From Chloroflexota bacterium (GTDB lineage: Bacteria; Chloroflexota; Anaerolineae; J102): 5,974 bases of DNA. Positions within the stretch are counted from its first letter, which is position 1, and the number at the start of each line of letters is the position of its first letter. Location: assembly GCA_003353825.1 (NCBI GenBank), contig PIVW01000368.1:1-5974 (forward strand), in the 5' to 3' direction. Under the pieces are notes generated by a model. It saw only the letters and a list, made by a program, of their open reading frames with translations. It was not told the origin of the DNA and searched no databases. Positions 5,848-5,974 of the stretch are shown in pieces. A program made the translations under genes and the position numbers.

Positions 5848-5974
5848 ATGGAGGAAGTCAATGTCACCCCCAGCAGCAGAGTTAGTCAAGTGCGTCGTTG
5901 GTATCCAGAACGGGAGATAATCGTGGTTGGAGATGGCGCTTTTGCATCTGTAGCCCTGATTCAGCACTGTCAGC
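5848..5974 (+). pseudogene. DDE transposase fragment with rearranged 5' part, runs off right edge
   Basis: The frame from 5848 gives, from about 5887, Gln-Val-Arg-Arg-Trp-Tyr-Pro-Glu-Arg-Glu-Ile-Ile-Val-Val-Gly-Asp-Gly-Ala-Phe-Ala and then Ser-Val-Ala-Leu-Ile. This is typical of the middle of IS701-like or related 'DDE superfamily endonuclease' transposases, the Asp of Val-Gly-Asp-Gly being a likely catalytic acidic residue. In another frame ATG 5861, with an excellent GGAGG, opens Met-Ser-Pro-Pro-Ala-Ala-Glu-Leu-Val, which resembles the very start of such transposases, but this frame stops at 5918-5920. So the true N-terminal tip appears joined out of frame, near 5880-5887, to a part that should lie some 200 or more residues downstream. 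The fragment is the only plus-strand coding signal. The family name is from memory of the motif; the subgroup is uncertain. Confidence 0.6.
5850..5854 (+). promoter_or_regulatory. Ribosome-binding site of the transposase start
   Basis: GGAGG with a 6-base spacer before ATG 5861, the best-placed Shine-Dalgarno in the window. It argues that ATG 5861 is the original start codon although its frame now closes after 19 codons. The left end of the insertion sequence should lie shortly upstream, between about 5700 and 5850; I could not identify its terminal repeat because the right end is outside the window. Confidence 0.5.

Noticed and set aside
5670..5867. Minus-strand 65-residue frame overlapping the transposase start
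   Set aside because: It contains a Leu-rich stretch but no ribosome-binding site or recognisable motif, and it overlaps the better supported transposase signal.

Overview
The window looks like a piece of a Chloroflexota-type (filamentous or Anaerolineae-like) bacterial genome. The best clue is the surface protein at 3623-5506, whose long linkers are built of Val-Val-Thr-Ala-Thr-Pro / Thr-Asn-Thr-Pro strings, a composition I associate with that phylum. This assignment is inference from style, not from a marker gene. Nearly all coding is on the minus strand, so the transcriptional order runs right to left; only the transposase fragment at the right edge is on the plus strand.

Layout, left to right. 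Positions 1-130 hold no gene but contain an imperfect nested inverted repeat (3-105). 131-886 (-) encodes a secreted protein made of two diverged copies of a roughly 100-residue module. 949-2766 (-) is a complete PabB-PabC fusion, which makes 4-aminobenzoate for folate from chorismate. 2777-2962 (-) and 3099-3575 (-) are two short remnants: a group-1 glycosyltransferase and a CelD/BcsL-type acetyltransferase. Each appears to keep an N-terminal piece joined in frame to its C-terminal end, with the catalytic core missing. 3623-5506 (-) is a large cell-surface protein: signal peptide, jelly-roll-like module, Thr/Pro repeat linker, second jelly-roll-like module, second linker, C-terminal membrane anchor. 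5557-5694 (-) is a start-less fragment with a Cys2...His-His/Cys zinc-site pattern. From about 5848 to the right edge (+) lies a DDE transposase whose start is joined out of frame to a later part of the gene.

The intact genes do not form an obvious pathway: folate precursor synthesis sits next to envelope proteins. The most notable signal is that three genes (glycosyltransferase, acetyltransferase, transposase) seem to have lost their middles while keeping their ends. This is either a deletion-prone, IS-affected locus or an assembly artefact that closed gaps. Read mapping across the junctions would decide. I did not find a convincing new multi-gene system here.
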